The notes beneath the pieces were generated by a model. That model was given only the letters and a program-made list of their open reading frames with translations, did no database searches and was not told the DNA's origin. Shown here one piece after another: positions 34,446 through 43,374 of a DNA stretch of 64,000 nucleotides; position 1 is the first letter of the stretch, and each line of letters begins with the position of its first letter. This DNA comes from Roseateles puraquae. Lineage in GTDB: Bacteria; Pseudomonadota; Gammaproteobacteria; Burkholderiales; Burkholderiaceae_C. Made by a program: the position numbers and the translations under genes. The stretch covers positions 186,001 through 250,000 of the forward strand of contig NZ_NISI01000002.1 of assembly GCF_002205845.1 (NCBI RefSeq), in the 5' to 3' direction.

Positions 34446-35241
34446 CGAGCACCTCCTGCACGAGCTCCACGGTGAGCGCCGGATGGCTGACGTGCGGGCA
34501 GTGCCCCGAGATGTCGATCTCGCGCAGCCGGCTGCCGGCCATGTGGCGGTGCAGCCATTGGCCGACTTCGGGAGGCGCAATGCCGTCCCGCATGCATTGC
34601 ACGATGGTGGTGGGCACGCGGGTGCGGCTCATCAGCTCGCGGGCATCGGCCAGGAAGGCCAGCCGCGCGAAGTGCCGGGCGATGCGCGGCTCCAGCGCAC
34701 ACAGCGCGGCCTCGAACTGCTGCACCAGGTCCTGCGGGTTGCTCTCGCCGATGGCGATCGGGGCCAGGAAGCGAGCCCAGCCGAACTGGTTGGACTCCAT
34801 CAGGTGGAACATCTCGTCGAGGTCTTCCCGCTCGAAGCCGCCGATGTAGTCGGGCGGGTCGTTCACGAAGCGCGGCGACGGGGCCAGCAGCAGCACATGC
34901 TCGAAGGCGTCGGGGCGCTGCTCGGCAGCATGCAGTGCGATGACGCCCCCCACGGAGTGCGCCACGCAGATGGCCGGCGCCATGCCGGCTTCGTCGATGA
35001 CCTCCAGCAGGTCCGCGGCATAGCCCTTCAAGCTGGCGTGGCGCTGCAGGTCCCAGGCGGGCACCGCGCGGCCGCAGCCGGCATGGTCGTAGACGAGGGT
35101 GCGGCAATGCGGCTCGAAGGCCGGCTCGACGAAGCGCCAGATGTCGCGGTCGCAGCCGAAGCCGTGGACAAACACCAGGCGGGTGCCGCCAGTGCCCCGC
35201 AGCACGGCGTGGTGGCGTTGAAGTGCAGGCCCCTTGTCCAT
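34420..35241 (-). CDS. RsbQ-like alpha/beta hydrolase (KAI2/D14-type small-molecule receptor fold)
   Basis: 273 residues. The catalytic triad falls at Ser96 (VAHSVGG), Asp219 (QCMRDGIAP) and His247 (SGHCPHVSHP), the same positions as I know for B. subtilis RsbQ. Family stretches such as FGCDRDIWRFVEPAFE, SPRFVNDPPDYIGGFERED and MESNQFGWARFLAP are strongly conserved. RsbQ is needed for energy-stress signalling through a PAS-domain partner and probably processes a small hydrophobic molecule; plant KAI2 and D14 are homologous hormone receptors. A perfect AAGGAGG precedes the ATG at 35241. It is coupled to the hybrid kinase gene. Confidence 0.9.
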   Translation of the reverse strand: MDKGPALQRHHAVLRGTGGTRLVFVHGFGCDRDIWRFVEPAFEPHCRTLVYDHAGCGRAVPAWDLQRHASLKGYAADLLEVIDEAGMAPAICVAHSVGGVIALHAAEQRPDAFEHVLLLAPSPRFVNDPPDYIGGFEREDLDEMFHLMESNQFGWARFLAPIAIGESNPQDLVQQFEAALCALEPRIARHFARLAFLADARELMSRTRVPTTIVQCMRDGIAPPEVGQWLHRHMAGSRLREIDISGHCPHVSHPALTVELVQEVLDARARTSA

Positions 35242-35388
35242 GTCCACCCTCCTTGATGTGCCGCCGGCCGCAACGGTCGTGGCCGTCTTTGCAGCCATCG
35301 TTGCCGAGGTCGCCCTGGGGCGTCAAGGTCCGACGCGCCCCGGCGGCGGCGGTGCGCAGGGGCTGCTGGAAAACGTTGCAAAAGTCAC

Positions 35389-35423
35389 GCATCGCGAGGT
35401 GACTCGCGGGTTTGGCGCGATGC
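35389..35423. promoter_or_regulatory. Inverted repeat between the RsbQ-like and acetyltransferase genes
   Basis: GCATCGCG (35389-35396) and CGCGATGC (35416-35423), perfect 8-bp arms 19 bases apart, lie in the 233-base divergent gap. A second inner pair, CGCGA and TCGCG, overlaps the left arm. An operator for a dimeric regulator or an RNA hairpin is possible; which cannot be told. Confidence 0.35.
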
Positions 35424-35474
35424 GGGGCGGGGTGACGAACGTTCTCGGCAGCATGCGCTGCTAACGTTCTTGCC

Positions 35475-35954
35475 ATGCTGAGTTTTCGTCCCCTGACCCC
35501 TGCCGACCAGGATGCCCTGTGGCACTGGCTGCACATCGCCCTCTGGGACCCGCCGCCGGCGGGCCTGCGCCCCATCGAAGTCCTGCAGCACCCCGGGGTG
35601 CGCATCTATGCGGAGGACTGGGGCCGCCCGGGCGACATTGGCCTGGTGGCCGTGCGCGATGGTGAGGATGCCGGCGCCTGCTGGATGCGGGTGCTGCCCG
35701 AGGGGGTGGGGCTGGCGTCGGTGGATGCCGACACGCCGCAGCTCGGCATCGGGCTGCGGCCCGCCTTCCAGCGCCAGGGCATCGGCCGGCCGCTGATGCA
35801 GGCCGCCTTGCGCGCGGCATGGTCACAGGGCCACAGCCAGGTGGCGCTGACGGTCCACCCCGAGAACCCCGCGCGCCGGCTGTATGCCGAGTGCGGCTTC
35901 GTGGACGTGGAGGTGCGCAACGGCTACCACCTGATGGTGGCCCAGCGGCCCTGA
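35475..35954 (+). CDS. GNAT-family N-acetyltransferase
   Basis: 159 residues with the GNAT fold: the acetyl-CoA binding motif A is in LRPAFQRQGIGRPLMQAAL (Q/R-x-x-G-x-G/A pattern) and motif B in NPARRLYAECGFVDVEVRNG. The substrate is unknown. It is transcribed away from the RsbQ-like gene and ends just before the convergent glycerophosphodiesterase gene. Confidence 0.88.
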   Translation: MLSFRPLTPADQDALWHWLHIALWDPPPAGLRPIEVLQHPGVRIYAEDWGRPGDIGLVAVRDGEDAGACWMRVLPEGVGLASVDADTPQLGIGLRPAFQRQGIGRPLMQAALRAAWSQGHSQVALTVHPENPARRLYAECGFVDVEVRNGYHLMVAQRP

Positions 35955-35973
35955 GCCGCGCGCGGCATGGCCG

Positions 35974-37227
35974 TCAGCGCTGGCCGGTGCAGTTGGCGTA
36001 GAAGCTGACCGTGGCCGGCCAGTCGGAGAACACGCCGATCACGCCGATGTCCTGCGCCAGCACGTCCAGCATGCGGAACATGTCGCCCTCGCGTTTGATG
36101 GCGGCGTCGTAGGTCTGGTAGTAGGACCCGTTGTTGCCGTCGGCCAGGATGCCGCTGCGCTCCAGCGACCAGGTGATGATGTCCAGCCCCGCCGCGCGGG
36201 CGTTGCGCGCGTAGGCCGAGGGCAGCAGGTTGCCGCTGCTGTCGGCCTGCAGCAGCACCCACAGCGGCGGCGCCACGATGCGGATGCCCTGGGCGCGGTA
36301 GCTGCGCAGCTGCTCCAGCGTGGGCACGTCGGCCGGCGTGTTGGCGTCGTCCAGGTAGACGGCCTGGCGGCCGAACGCGGGTTCGTTCTTGACCCAGTAC
36401 AGGATGTCGTTGATGTCGAAGCTCTGCGCCCACACATCGCGCGCCGGCACGCCCGCGGCCTTGTGTTCGTCGATCATCTTCTGCGCATACGCGGCCTGGC
36501 TGAAGCCGTTGAAGGGCATGGCCACGCTGGGCGACTTGAGCTCCGGCGTCATCTTCACGCCGAGCTGCTTGAACAGGGCGATCGCTTCCTTCAGCGACAG
36601 CAGCGTGCCACTGGTGGGGCCGGCGTAGAGGTCGGTGCGCCAGTTGGGCGTGCCGGCCATGTACTCGGCCACCGTGCGGCCGCGCGGATTGAAGGCGTCC
36701 ATCTTGCCGCGCAGGCTCTTGAACTCGGCCAGCGTCAGCTCGCTGGTGCGGCATTCGGCAGCAGCCGGCGTGACGACATTGCCCGCGGCGTCCAGCACGG
36801 CCGGCGTGAACGGCTTGATGCAGGTGGCCGCCAGCGGCGTGGCCAGGATGTTGGTGGTGGTGTGCAGGTCGTTCTGCGCGTGGCGGCAGACGAGTTCCTT
36901 GTCTTTGGTGAAGGTCACGTCGCACTCGACGATGCCCGCACCCATGCGCGCGGCGGCCTCGTAGCTCTCCTTGGTGTGCTCGGGGAACTGCAGCGCCGCC
37001 CCCCGGTGGCCGATGGAGAACAGCGTCGGGCGGTAGGTGTCGCGGGTGGCGGCGCAATGCTGCAGGCGCTTCTTGAGCGGGCTGTCCAGCATGTCGTTCA
37101 CCAGGAAGAACGGGCGCGGGCCGAGCTGCACCGGCACGCCTTCACTGCGGTCGTGTGCCAGCGCGGGCAGGGTCGCGCCGGCCAGGGTCAGGGCCAGCGT
37201 GGCCAGGCGCAGGAGGGAGCGGTTCAT
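35974..37227 (-). CDS. glpQ: Exported glycerophosphodiester phosphodiesterase
   Basis: 417 residues with a signal peptide ([14 protein letters not shown]). The GDPD active site is complete: [36 protein letters not shown], and the later TPELKSP and SFDIND segments. It hydrolyses glycerophosphodiesters from phospholipid breakdown to glycerol-3-phosphate and an alcohol in the periplasm. The insertion between the first metal-binding segment and TPELKSP resembles the larger GlpQ-like secreted enzymes. The start at 37227 gives the signal peptide; a longer frame upstream has none. Confidence 0.9.
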   Translation of the reverse strand: MNRSLLRLATLALTLAGATLPALAHDRSEGVPVQLGPRPFFLVNDMLDSPLKKRLQHCAATRDTYRPTLFSIGHRGAALQFPEHTKESYEAAARMGAGIVECDVTFTKDKELVCRHAQNDLHTTTNILATPLAATCIKPFTPAVLDAAGNVVTPAAAECRTSELTLAEFKSLRGKMDAFNPRGRTVAEYMAGTPNWRTDLYAGPTSGTLLSLKEAIALFKQLGVKMTPELKSPSVAMPFNGFSQAAYAQKMIDEHKAAGVPARDVWAQSFDINDILYWVKNEPAFGRQAVYLDDANTPADVPTLEQLRSYRAQGIRIVAPPLWVLLQADSSGNLLPSAYARNARAAGLDIITWSLERSGILADGNNGSYYQTYDAAIKREGDMFRMLDVLAQDIGVIGVFSDWPATVSFYANCTGQR

Positions 37228-37313
37228 GCGGTGTCTCCGTGGAATGAAGCACCGCACGCTAGGCAGCCGGCATGAAGCCGGCATGACAGCGCGCCGCGAA
37301 GTTAGGGGTGGCG

Positions 37314-38597
37314 TCAGGCGCCCGGCGCGTAGGCCTTGGTGCGCAGCGCATCGGCAATGCCCTTGCGGTTCTGCGCCAGCGCGGCCATGCTGAAGTGGAT
37401 GTGGCCGCTGCCCGGCGACTGGCGCCGGATGATGTCGATCTGCGCCAGCACTTCGTCGGGCTGCCAGCTTTGCGGCGTGTCGTTGATGCGGCTCGTGAAC
37501 AGGCCCGGGTGGATGGGCCGGCCCAGCGGGTTGAGCGCGCGCCAGGCTTGCAGCAGCGGCTCGAAAGCCTGTGCCGTCTGCGCGCGCGGCCAGTAGAGCT
37601 GGGGCGCGAGGTAGTCCAGCCAGCCTTCGCGCAGCCAGAGCTCGACGTCGGCGTAGAGCTTGTCGTACTGGCTGAAGCCGCTGATGCCCGGCGGGCGCGC
37701 GCCCGGCTTGGGCAGGCCGAAGGGGCTCACGCCCACCCGCGTGCCTGGGCGCACCTCATGGGCCAGCGCATAGAGGCGCTGCACCAGGCGGTTGACGTTG
37801 TAGCGCCGCCAGTCGGCCCGGCCGAGGCTGCCACCGCCGGCCAGGTAGCGCTGCCAGCTGGGGTCGTCGGGGAAGTCCACCTCCTGCTTGGTGGCGGGGT
37901 CCTGCACCGGGTAGGGGTAGAAGTAGTCGTCGATGTGGATGCCGTCCACCGCATAGCGGCTCAGGCAGTCGCGCACCACCGCGAGCGTGTGCTCGGCGGC
38001 GGCGGGCTCGCCGGGGTCCATCCAGAGCTGGTCGCCATAGCGCTTGACCCACTCCGGGTGGGTGCGGCTCACATGGCTGTCGGCCACGGCCGACTTGGCC
38101 GTGCTGTGGCGCGAGCGGTAGGGGTTGAACCAGGCGTGCAGCTCCAGCCCGCGCGCCTTGGCCTCGGTGATCCACACCGCCAGCGGGTCGTAGCCCGGGT
38201 GCTGGCCCTGGGTGCCGGTGAGGTATTCGCTCCAGGGCTCCAGCTTCGATTCGTAGAGCGCGTCGGTGGACGTGCGCACCTGCAGGATGAGCGCGTTCAG
38301 GCCCGTGGCCACCGCGGTGTCGCACAGGCTGCGGATCTCGGCCTGCTGCACTGCCGCGGGCAGGCCGGGCTTGCTGGGCCAGTCGATGTTGGCCACGGTG
38401 GCCACCCAGGCGGCACGCCATTCGCGCGGCGGTGGGGCGAGCAGCGGGCCGGAGGCGGCGGGGGCCGGGCTGGTGACCGCGCCGAGAGCGGCTTCGCCGG
38501 GCGAGACCGGCGCGTTGGCCGGCGCGGGCGAGGGCGGTGTGGCGCAGGCGGCGAGCAGCGGGGCCGAGGCGAGGCTGAGGAGGTGTCGGCGTTTCAC
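37314..38597 (-). CDS. GHL10-family (DUF187) glycoside hydrolase-like lipoprotein
   Basis: 427 residues. A lipobox (LLAACATP) marks an anchored lipoprotein. The barrel has the family features [56 protein letters not shown] and [12 protein letters not shown]. Family members are thought to cleave cell-wall or surface glycans, and the acidic IDD and an APQLYW strand may carry the catalytic residues. It is the last gene of the murQ operon (4 bases after the NagX-like gene), which points to peptidoglycan sugars as substrate. Confidence 0.9.
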   Translation of the reverse strand: MKRRHLLSLASAPLLAACATPPSPAPANAPVSPGEAALGAVTSPAPAASGPLLAPPPREWRAAWVATVANIDWPSKPGLPAAVQQAEIRSLCDTAVATGLNALILQVRTSTDALYESKLEPWSEYLTGTQGQHPGYDPLAVWITEAKARGLELHAWFNPYRSRHSTAKSAVADSHVSRTHPEWVKRYGDQLWMDPGEPAAAEHTLAVVRDCLSRYAVDGIHIDDYFYPYPVQDPATKQEVDFPDDPSWQRYLAGGGSLGRADWRRYNVNRLVQRLYALAHEVRPGTRVGVSPFGLPKPGARPPGISGFSQYDKLYADVELWLREGWLDYLAPQLYWPRAQTAQAFEPLLQAWRALNPLGRPIHPGLFTSRINDTPQSWQPDEVLAQIDIIRRQSPGSGHIHFSMAALAQNRKGIADALRTKAYAPGA

Positions 38598-38601
38598 GGG
38601 G

Positions 38602-39747
38602 TCAGACTTTCACGAACCACTGCTTGCGGTACATCACCCAGGCCACGGCATACATCACCGCGACGAAGGCCAGCGCATGCAGCAGCGAGGCGTTGACGGG
38701 CGCGAGGCCCGAATCGCGCAGCGGCGCGTAGAGCGTGGCGCCGAGGCTGCGGCCGTCGGTCAGCTTGACCGTGTAGAGCAATTTGGCCACCAGCCCCGAC
38801 AGCGCGAACAGGAAGAGGGCGTTCATGCCGAACACCACCAGCGGATGCAGCCAGCGGGCCCAGCGTGCGCGGGACAGCGGCTGGGGCTGCGCGTCCAGCA
38901 GCCAGTAGAAGACCGCGAACACGACACAGGCCCAGCCCGCCATCGTGAACACGAAAGAGGGCGTCCACAGCGACTTGTTGATCGGCATCAGCCAGGCGTC
39001 CAGCACCTGGCCCAGCCAGAGCGAGGCCAGGCCGGCCAGGACCCAGGTCATGGTCTTCTCGGCGGGCTGGCGGCGGGAGGCCAGTACATAGCCGGCCAGC
39101 ACGCCCAGCAATTGCGACGACACCGCGGGCAGGGTCGAGAGCAGGCCTTCGGGGTCCCAGGTCTTGGCCTGGCGCCACAGGTGCCCGTCCATCAGCTGGC
39201 GGTCGAGCCAGGCGCCCACGTCCTTGCCGGGCTCCAGCAGGCCGGTGTGCACGACGCCGTCGGCATCGGGCACGGGCACGGTGAGCTGCAGCACCGCGTA
39301 GACGGCCATCAGCGCCAGCGCCCACAGCGCCACGCCGCGTGGCCGGCACCAGATGACGATGGGCGCCGCCAGCAGGGTGCACAGCCCCAGGCGCTGCAGC
39401 ACGCCCGGGATGCGCACCGAGCTGAAGTCGAAGCTCGGAATGAGGTTGAGCAACAGCCCGATGCCGATGATGAGCGCCGCCCGGCGCGCGGTGGTCAGCA
39501 TCAGGGCGGTCTTGTCGGCGCCAGCCTGCGCGCGGCGGGCCAGGCTGATGGTCATGGCCATGCCGCTGATGAACACGAAGAAGGGGAAGACCCAGTCGGT
39601 GAAGGTCCAGCCGTGCCACTTGGCATGCAGCAGCGGCGCGTAGACATGGCCCCAGTCGCCGGGGTTGTTCACCAGCAGCATGGCCGCGATGGCGAAGCCG
39701 CGGAAGGCATCGAGGCTGAGCAGGCGCTGGCCCGTTCGCGCGTTCAT
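38602..39747 (-). CDS. nagX: NagX-like (DUF5009 / heparan-alpha-glucosaminide acyltransferase-like) membrane protein
   Basis: 381 residues with about ten transmembrane helices. The N-terminus SLDAFRGFAIAAMLLVNNPG is the hallmark of the acyltransferase-3-like family of lysosomal HGSNAT and bacterial NagX. Such proteins acetylate or move amino sugars across the membrane. GGAGGACGC precedes its ATG, and the start overlaps the transporter stop by four bases (ATGA). Its place among murQ, an AmpG-like transporter and GHL10 supports a role with N-acetylglucosamine or muropeptides. Confidence 0.88.
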   Translation of the reverse strand: MNARTGQRLLSLDAFRGFAIAAMLLVNNPGDWGHVYAPLLHAKWHGWTFTDWVFPFFVFISGMAMTISLARRAQAGADKTALMLTTARRAALIIGIGLLLNLIPSFDFSSVRIPGVLQRLGLCTLLAAPIVIWCRPRGVALWALALMAVYAVLQLTVPVPDADGVVHTGLLEPGKDVGAWLDRQLMDGHLWRQAKTWDPEGLLSTLPAVSSQLLGVLAGYVLASRRQPAEKTMTWVLAGLASLWLGQVLDAWLMPINKSLWTPSFVFTMAGWACVVFAVFYWLLDAQPQPLSRARWARWLHPLVVFGMNALFLFALSGLVAKLLYTVKLTDGRSLGATLYAPLRDSGLAPVNASLLHALAFVAVMYAVAWVMYRKQWFVKV

Positions 39748-41069
39748 GCGTCCTCCTTGCGGCCGAAGTTTTCGGGAACCTTGATCAGCGCCGCCATCGC
39801 AAAGCTCGGCACGGTCGCCACCAGCACCCACACGAAGAAGCTCACGTAGCCGAGGTGGTCCTGCAGCCAGCCGCTCCACATGCCGGGGATCATCATGCCC
39901 AGCGCCATGAAGCCGGTGCAGATCGCGTAGTGGGCAGTCTTCTGCGGGCCTTCGGCCACATGGATCATGTACATCAGATAGGCCGTGAACCCGAGGCCAT
40001 AACCGAACTGCTCCACGGCGAGCGCGGCGCTGATGACGGCCAGGTTCGTCGGGTGCGTGAGCGCCAGCACCAGGAAGGCCACGTTGGGTACGTGCATGGC
40101 CAGCACCAGCGGCCAGAGCGCGCGCTTCAGGCCCACGCGGGAGATCACCCAGCCGCCGGCCAGGCCGCCCAGAGTGAGCGCGGTCAGGCCCACGGTGCCA
40201 TAGGCGATGCCGACTGCCTTGGTGGACAGGCCCAGGCCGCCTTGCTCGACCGGGTCGAGCAGGAAGGGGCTGGCCAGCTTGAGCAGCTGCGCCTCCGGGA
40301 AGCGATAGAGCAGCAGGAAGCCGAGGATGACCGCGATGCCGGGCTTCTTGAAGAAGCTCACGAACACCGCGAAGAACTCGCGCGCCAGGCCGCGGGCGGC
40401 ACGGTGGCCCGGGCCGCGCACATCGGCTGCGGGGCGCGGCAGCACCAGCGCATGCCACGCCGCCAGCGCCACGAACAGCCCGCCAAGCAGCCAGAACACC
40501 CAGCTCCAGGCCTGCGCGGCACTGCCGGTGCGCTCGGTCAACTCGCCGGCGAGGTAGACGAGCCCGCCCTGGCCGCCGATGTTGGCCAGGCGATAGAAGG
40601 TGGAGCGCACGCCCACGAAGGCGGCCTGCTGGTGCTGGGGCAGGGCCAGCATGTAGTAGCCGTCGGCGGCGATGTCGTGCGAGGCCGAGGCGAAGGCCAT
40701 CAGCCAGAACACCGCGAGCGACAGCTGGAACACGTGATCGGTCGGGATCGTCAGCGCCACGCCCGCGAGCGCCGCGCCCACGAAGAACTGCAGCACCGCC
40801 ACCCATTGCCGCTTGGTGCCGAACAGCTCGGCCAGCGGCGACCACAGCGGCTTGATGACCCAGGGCAGGTAGAGCCAGCTGGTGTAGAGCGCGATGTCGG
40901 TGTTGGAGATGCCGAGGTTCTTGTACAGCACCACCGACAGCGTCATGACGACGACGTAGGGGATGCCCTGGGCGAAGTAGAGCGTGGGGATCCACGCCCA
41001 CGGGGAGGTTTGCCCCTCGACCGCCGGGTACGGCGGTCGATCCCCCGGCGCTGCGGCCTTGTCGGTCAT
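39744..41069 (-). CDS. ampG: AmpG-like MFS muropeptide/amino-sugar transporter
   Basis: 441 residues, twelve predicted transmembrane helices. The N-terminus PTLYFAQGIPYVVVMTLSVV and motifs DIAADGYYM and RSTFYRLANIGGQGG are AmpG-like. AmpG brings anhydromuropeptides or anhydro-disaccharides from periplasm to cytoplasm. Overlaps of four bases with murQ and with the NagX-like gene show tight coupling. It could also carry free N-acetylglucosamine or MurNAc, as in NagP-like systems. Confidence 0.88.
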   Translation of the reverse strand: MTDKAAAPGDRPPYPAVEGQTSPWAWIPTLYFAQGIPYVVVMTLSVVLYKNLGISNTDIALYTSWLYLPWVIKPLWSPLAELFGTKRQWVAVLQFFVGAALAGVALTIPTDHVFQLSLAVFWLMAFASASHDIAADGYYMLALPQHQQAAFVGVRSTFYRLANIGGQGGLVYLAGELTERTGSAAQAWSWVFWLLGGLFVALAAWHALVLPRPAADVRGPGHRAARGLAREFFAVFVSFFKKPGIAVILGFLLLYRFPEAQLLKLASPFLLDPVEQGGLGLSTKAVGIAYGTVGLTALTLGGLAGGWVISRVGLKRALWPLVLAMHVPNVAFLVLALTHPTNLAVISAALAVEQFGYGLGFTAYLMYMIHVAEGPQKTAHYAICTGFMALGMMIPGMWSGWLQDHLGYVSFFVWVLVATVPSFAMAALIKVPENFGRKEDA

Positions 41070-41947
41070 GCGCTCAGGGCCCGGCTCACGCTGCCGTCGG
41101 CCGCGTCCAGCAGCGCCCGCGCCTGGGCGGCGTCCACGCCCCGCTTGAGCATGACCAGCGCGGTCTTCACGTGGTGGTCGCATTGCGCGAGTGCGGCTTG
41201 CGCGTCGGCTTCGCTGGCGCCGCTGGCGCGCACGGTCAGCGCCAGGGCGCGCTTCACGAGCTTGGCGTTGGTGGCCTTGAGGTCGACCATCAGGTTGCCG
41301 TAGACCTTGTTCAGTTTGACCATCAGCGCCGACGAGAAGGTGTTCAGCGCGATCTTCTGCGAGGTGCCGGCCTTCAGCCGCGTGCTGCCGGAGATGACCT
41401 CGGGGCCGGTGTCCAGCGTGATGCCGATCTCGGCCTGGGCGGTGACCGGGGCGCCGGGGTTGTTGGCAAAGCCAATCGTCAGCGCGCCGGCCGCCCGGGC
41501 CGCCTCGATGGCGCCCAGCACATAGGGTGTGCCGCCCGACGCGGCCAGCAGCAGCGCCACGTCGTTCGGGCCGGGGTTCAGCGCGGCGAGGTCGGCGGCG
41601 CCCTGGGCGCGGTCATCCTCGGCGCCTTCGACCGCGACGAACATCGCGCCCTCGCCGCCGGCAATGACCGCCACGGCCCGCTCGCGCGGCCACGAGAAGG
41701 TGGGGTGCAGCTCCACGCTGTCGAGCACGCCCAGGCGGCCGGAGGTGCCGGCGCCGGCATACAGCAGCCGGCCGCCCGCGCGGATGCGGGGCAGCGCGGC
41801 GTCCACCGCCGCCGCGAGTTGGGGCAGGGCCGCCTTCACGGCGGCGACGGCGGCGGTCTGGTCGTCGATGAATGCATCCAACAGGGCCGGCGTGGCGTAG
41901 GTGTCCAGGTCGGGGTGACGGGTGCTCGGGGTCTCGGTGTTCAGCAT
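41066..41947 (-). CDS. murQ: N-acetylmuramic acid 6-phosphate etherase
   Basis: 293 residues of the SIS-domain family. It removes lactate from MurNAc-6-phosphate to give GlcNAc-6-phosphate. The key segments are RLLYAGAGTSGRLGVLDSVELHPTF, LLLAASGGTPYVLGA and STRLKAGTSQKIALN. First gene of a four-gene operon for recycling cell-wall sugars. No AnmK or MurK kinase or NagZ gene is in the window, so the MurNAc-6-phosphate must be made elsewhere. Confidence 0.95.
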   Translation of the reverse strand: MLNTETPSTRHPDLDTYATPALLDAFIDDQTAAVAAVKAALPQLAAAVDAALPRIRAGGRLLYAGAGTSGRLGVLDSVELHPTFSWPRERAVAVIAGGEGAMFVAVEGAEDDRAQGAADLAALNPGPNDVALLLAASGGTPYVLGAIEAARAAGALTIGFANNPGAPVTAQAEIGITLDTGPEVISGSTRLKAGTSQKIALNTFSSALMVKLNKVYGNLMVDLKATNAKLVKRALALTVRASGASEADAQAALAQCDHHVKTALVMLKRGVDAAQARALLDAADGSVSRALSA

Positions 41948-42057
41948 GGGGAAAAGGCAGCGGCAGGCTGCCGGACTCTAGCGGCTGCCACCGGGGCCTG
42001 ACGAATGCCGGCCGCCATTGCAGTCATAACGTCAGCTCATCAGAATCTGACCGCGGG

Positions 42058-42090
42058 CTGTAAGGAAGCGGCCAGTCATGCCGACGCAAG
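42058..42090 (+). promoter_or_regulatory. Possible ECF-sigma promoter for the bufferin cluster
   Basis: TGTAAGGAA at 42059-42067 with CCGACGC about 14 bases later has the general look of ECF sigma -35/-10 pairs seen before DUF2282/bufferin genes. No ECF sigma or anti-sigma gene is in the window, so the match is weak evidence. Confidence 0.3.
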
Positions 42091-42171
42091 CAGGCAAGTC
42101 GATGCGGAGGGCTGCTCTGCTCGACCTGTGGTGACCCGATCTCAACCACTTCCTTTTTTCTGGAGAGCTTC

Positions 42172-42426
42172 ATGAACGCATCCCTCAAGACCGGCCTGGG
42201 CATTGCCGCCGCCGCTGCCGCCCTGTTCGCCACCGCCGTGCCCACCACGGCCCTTGCCGCTGACGGCATGGTCAAGTGCTCCGGCATCAATGGCTGCAAG
42301 GGCACCTCCGAGTGCAAGACCGCCAAGAGCGAGTGCAAGGGCCACAACGGCTGCAAGGGCCAGGGCTGGGTCAGCAAGAAGTCGGCCGAAGAGTGCACGA
42401 AGGCTGGTGGCAAGGTAGAGAAGTAA
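42172..42426 (+). CDS. bufA: Bufferin precursor peptide (BufA2-like, copper-binding RiPP)
   Basis: 84 residues: signal peptide ending TTALAA, then a Lys-rich mature peptide with six Cys (36, 42, 48, 55, 61, 75) in patterns CSGINGCKG, SECK and GHNGCKGQG. Bufferins are exported modified peptides whose Cys residues are converted by a DUF692 enzyme into copper-binding heterocycles, protecting the cell from copper. The next two genes are the matching modification pair. This is the BufA2-type precursor rather than DUF2282 BufA1, judged by the repeated NGCKG. Confidence 0.88.
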   Translation: MNASLKTGLGIAAAAAALFATAVPTTALAADGMVKCSGINGCKGTSECKTAKSECKGHNGCKGQGWVSKKSAEECTKAGGKVEK

Positions 42427-42465
42427 GACCCCCCCTACCGGCTGACGCCGGCCCCCCGAGGGGGC

Positions 42466-42502
42466 ACTGCCAATGGCCCGGCAAAGCCGGATCCATGGCA
42501 GT
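42466..42502 (+). promoter_or_regulatory. Large hairpin between bufA and bufB
   Basis: ACTGCCAATGGCCCGGC and GCCGGATCCATGGCAGT form an almost complete hairpin with a three-base loop. A second GC hairpin (42433-42464, CCCCCTACCGGC with GCCGG and CCCCCGAGGGGG) precedes it. There is no T run, so partial attenuation or mRNA stabilisation is likelier than full termination, allowing more bufA than bufB. Confidence 0.6.
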
Positions 42503-42552
42503 CGCTGGATGGCGCGGGAGCCTGTGGCCCCGCGTCTGCTTCTTTGTACGCC

Positions 42553-43374
42553 ATGACCCACATCCAAGGCTTTGGCCTGGGGTTGCGCGTGGAGCATTAC
42601 GCGGCCTTCGAGGCGGGCGTGGATGCTGCGGTGCGGCCTGACTGGCTGGAGATCATTTCCGAGAACTACCTGGTGCCGGGCGGGCCGCCGCTGGTGCATC
42701 TGGAGCGCATCCGGGCGGACTATCCGCTGGTGATGCATGGCGTGTCGCTGAACATCGCCGGGCCGGTGCCGCTGGATGAGGGCTATCTGCGCGAGCTGCG
42801 GGCGCTGGCTGACCGGCTGGAGCCCGGCTGGGTGTCCGACCACCTGTGCTGGAGCGCCGATGCGCACAGCCAGTTGCATGACCTGCTGCCGGTGCCGCTC
42901 ACGCGCGCGGCGCTCGACCATGTCGGCAGCCGCATCGCCCAGGCGCAAGACGCGCTGGGCCGGCCGCTGGTGCTGGAGAACGTGTCGAGCTATGTGCGCT
43001 TCGCGGCCGATGAGATGACCGAGTGGGACTTCATCACCCAGCTGCTGAAGGCCACCGGCGCGCAGCTGCTGCTGGACGTGAACAACGTCTATGTGTCCAG
43101 CCGCAACCATGGCTTCGACCCGCTGGACTATCTCGCCGGCCTGCCGGTCGAGCCGGTGCGGCAGATCCACCTCGCCGGGCATGAAGACCGCGGCGACATC
43201 GTCATCGACACCCACGACCACCCCGTGCGCGATGAAGTCTGGGCGCTCTACGAGCAGGCCGTGCGCCGCTTCGGCCGTGTGCCGACCATGATCGAGCGCG
43301 ACGACCACATCCCGCCGCTGGAGAGCCTGCTGGCTGAACTCGCCGTGGCACGCCGCCTGGCCGCCGCCGCATGA
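42553..43374 (+). CDS. bufB: Bufferin-modifying DUF692 multinuclear iron oxidase (BufB)
   Basis: 273 residues with a TIM-barrel, multinuclear non-haem iron dependent oxidative enzyme (MNIO). Candidate metal ligands include WLEIISENYL, LVMHGVSLN, WVSDHLCW, VLENVSSYV, LLDVNNVYVSS, QIHLAGHED and DTHDHPV. It oxidises Cys residues of the precursor. It is downstream of bufA and coupled to bufC by a four-base overlap. The ATG at 42553 is used; a TTG nine bases earlier would add three residues. Confidence 0.92.
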   Translation: MTHIQGFGLGLRVEHYAAFEAGVDAAVRPDWLEIISENYLVPGGPPLVHLERIRADYPLVMHGVSLNIAGPVPLDEGYLRELRALADRLEPGWVSDHLCWSADAHSQLHDLLPVPLTRAALDHVGSRIAQAQDALGRPLVLENVSSYVRFAADEMTEWDFITQLLKATGAQLLLDVNNVYVSSRNHGFDPLDYLAGLPVEPVRQIHLAGHEDRGDIVIDTHDHPVRDEVWALYEQAVRRFGRVPTMIERDDHIPPLESLLAELAVARRLAAAA

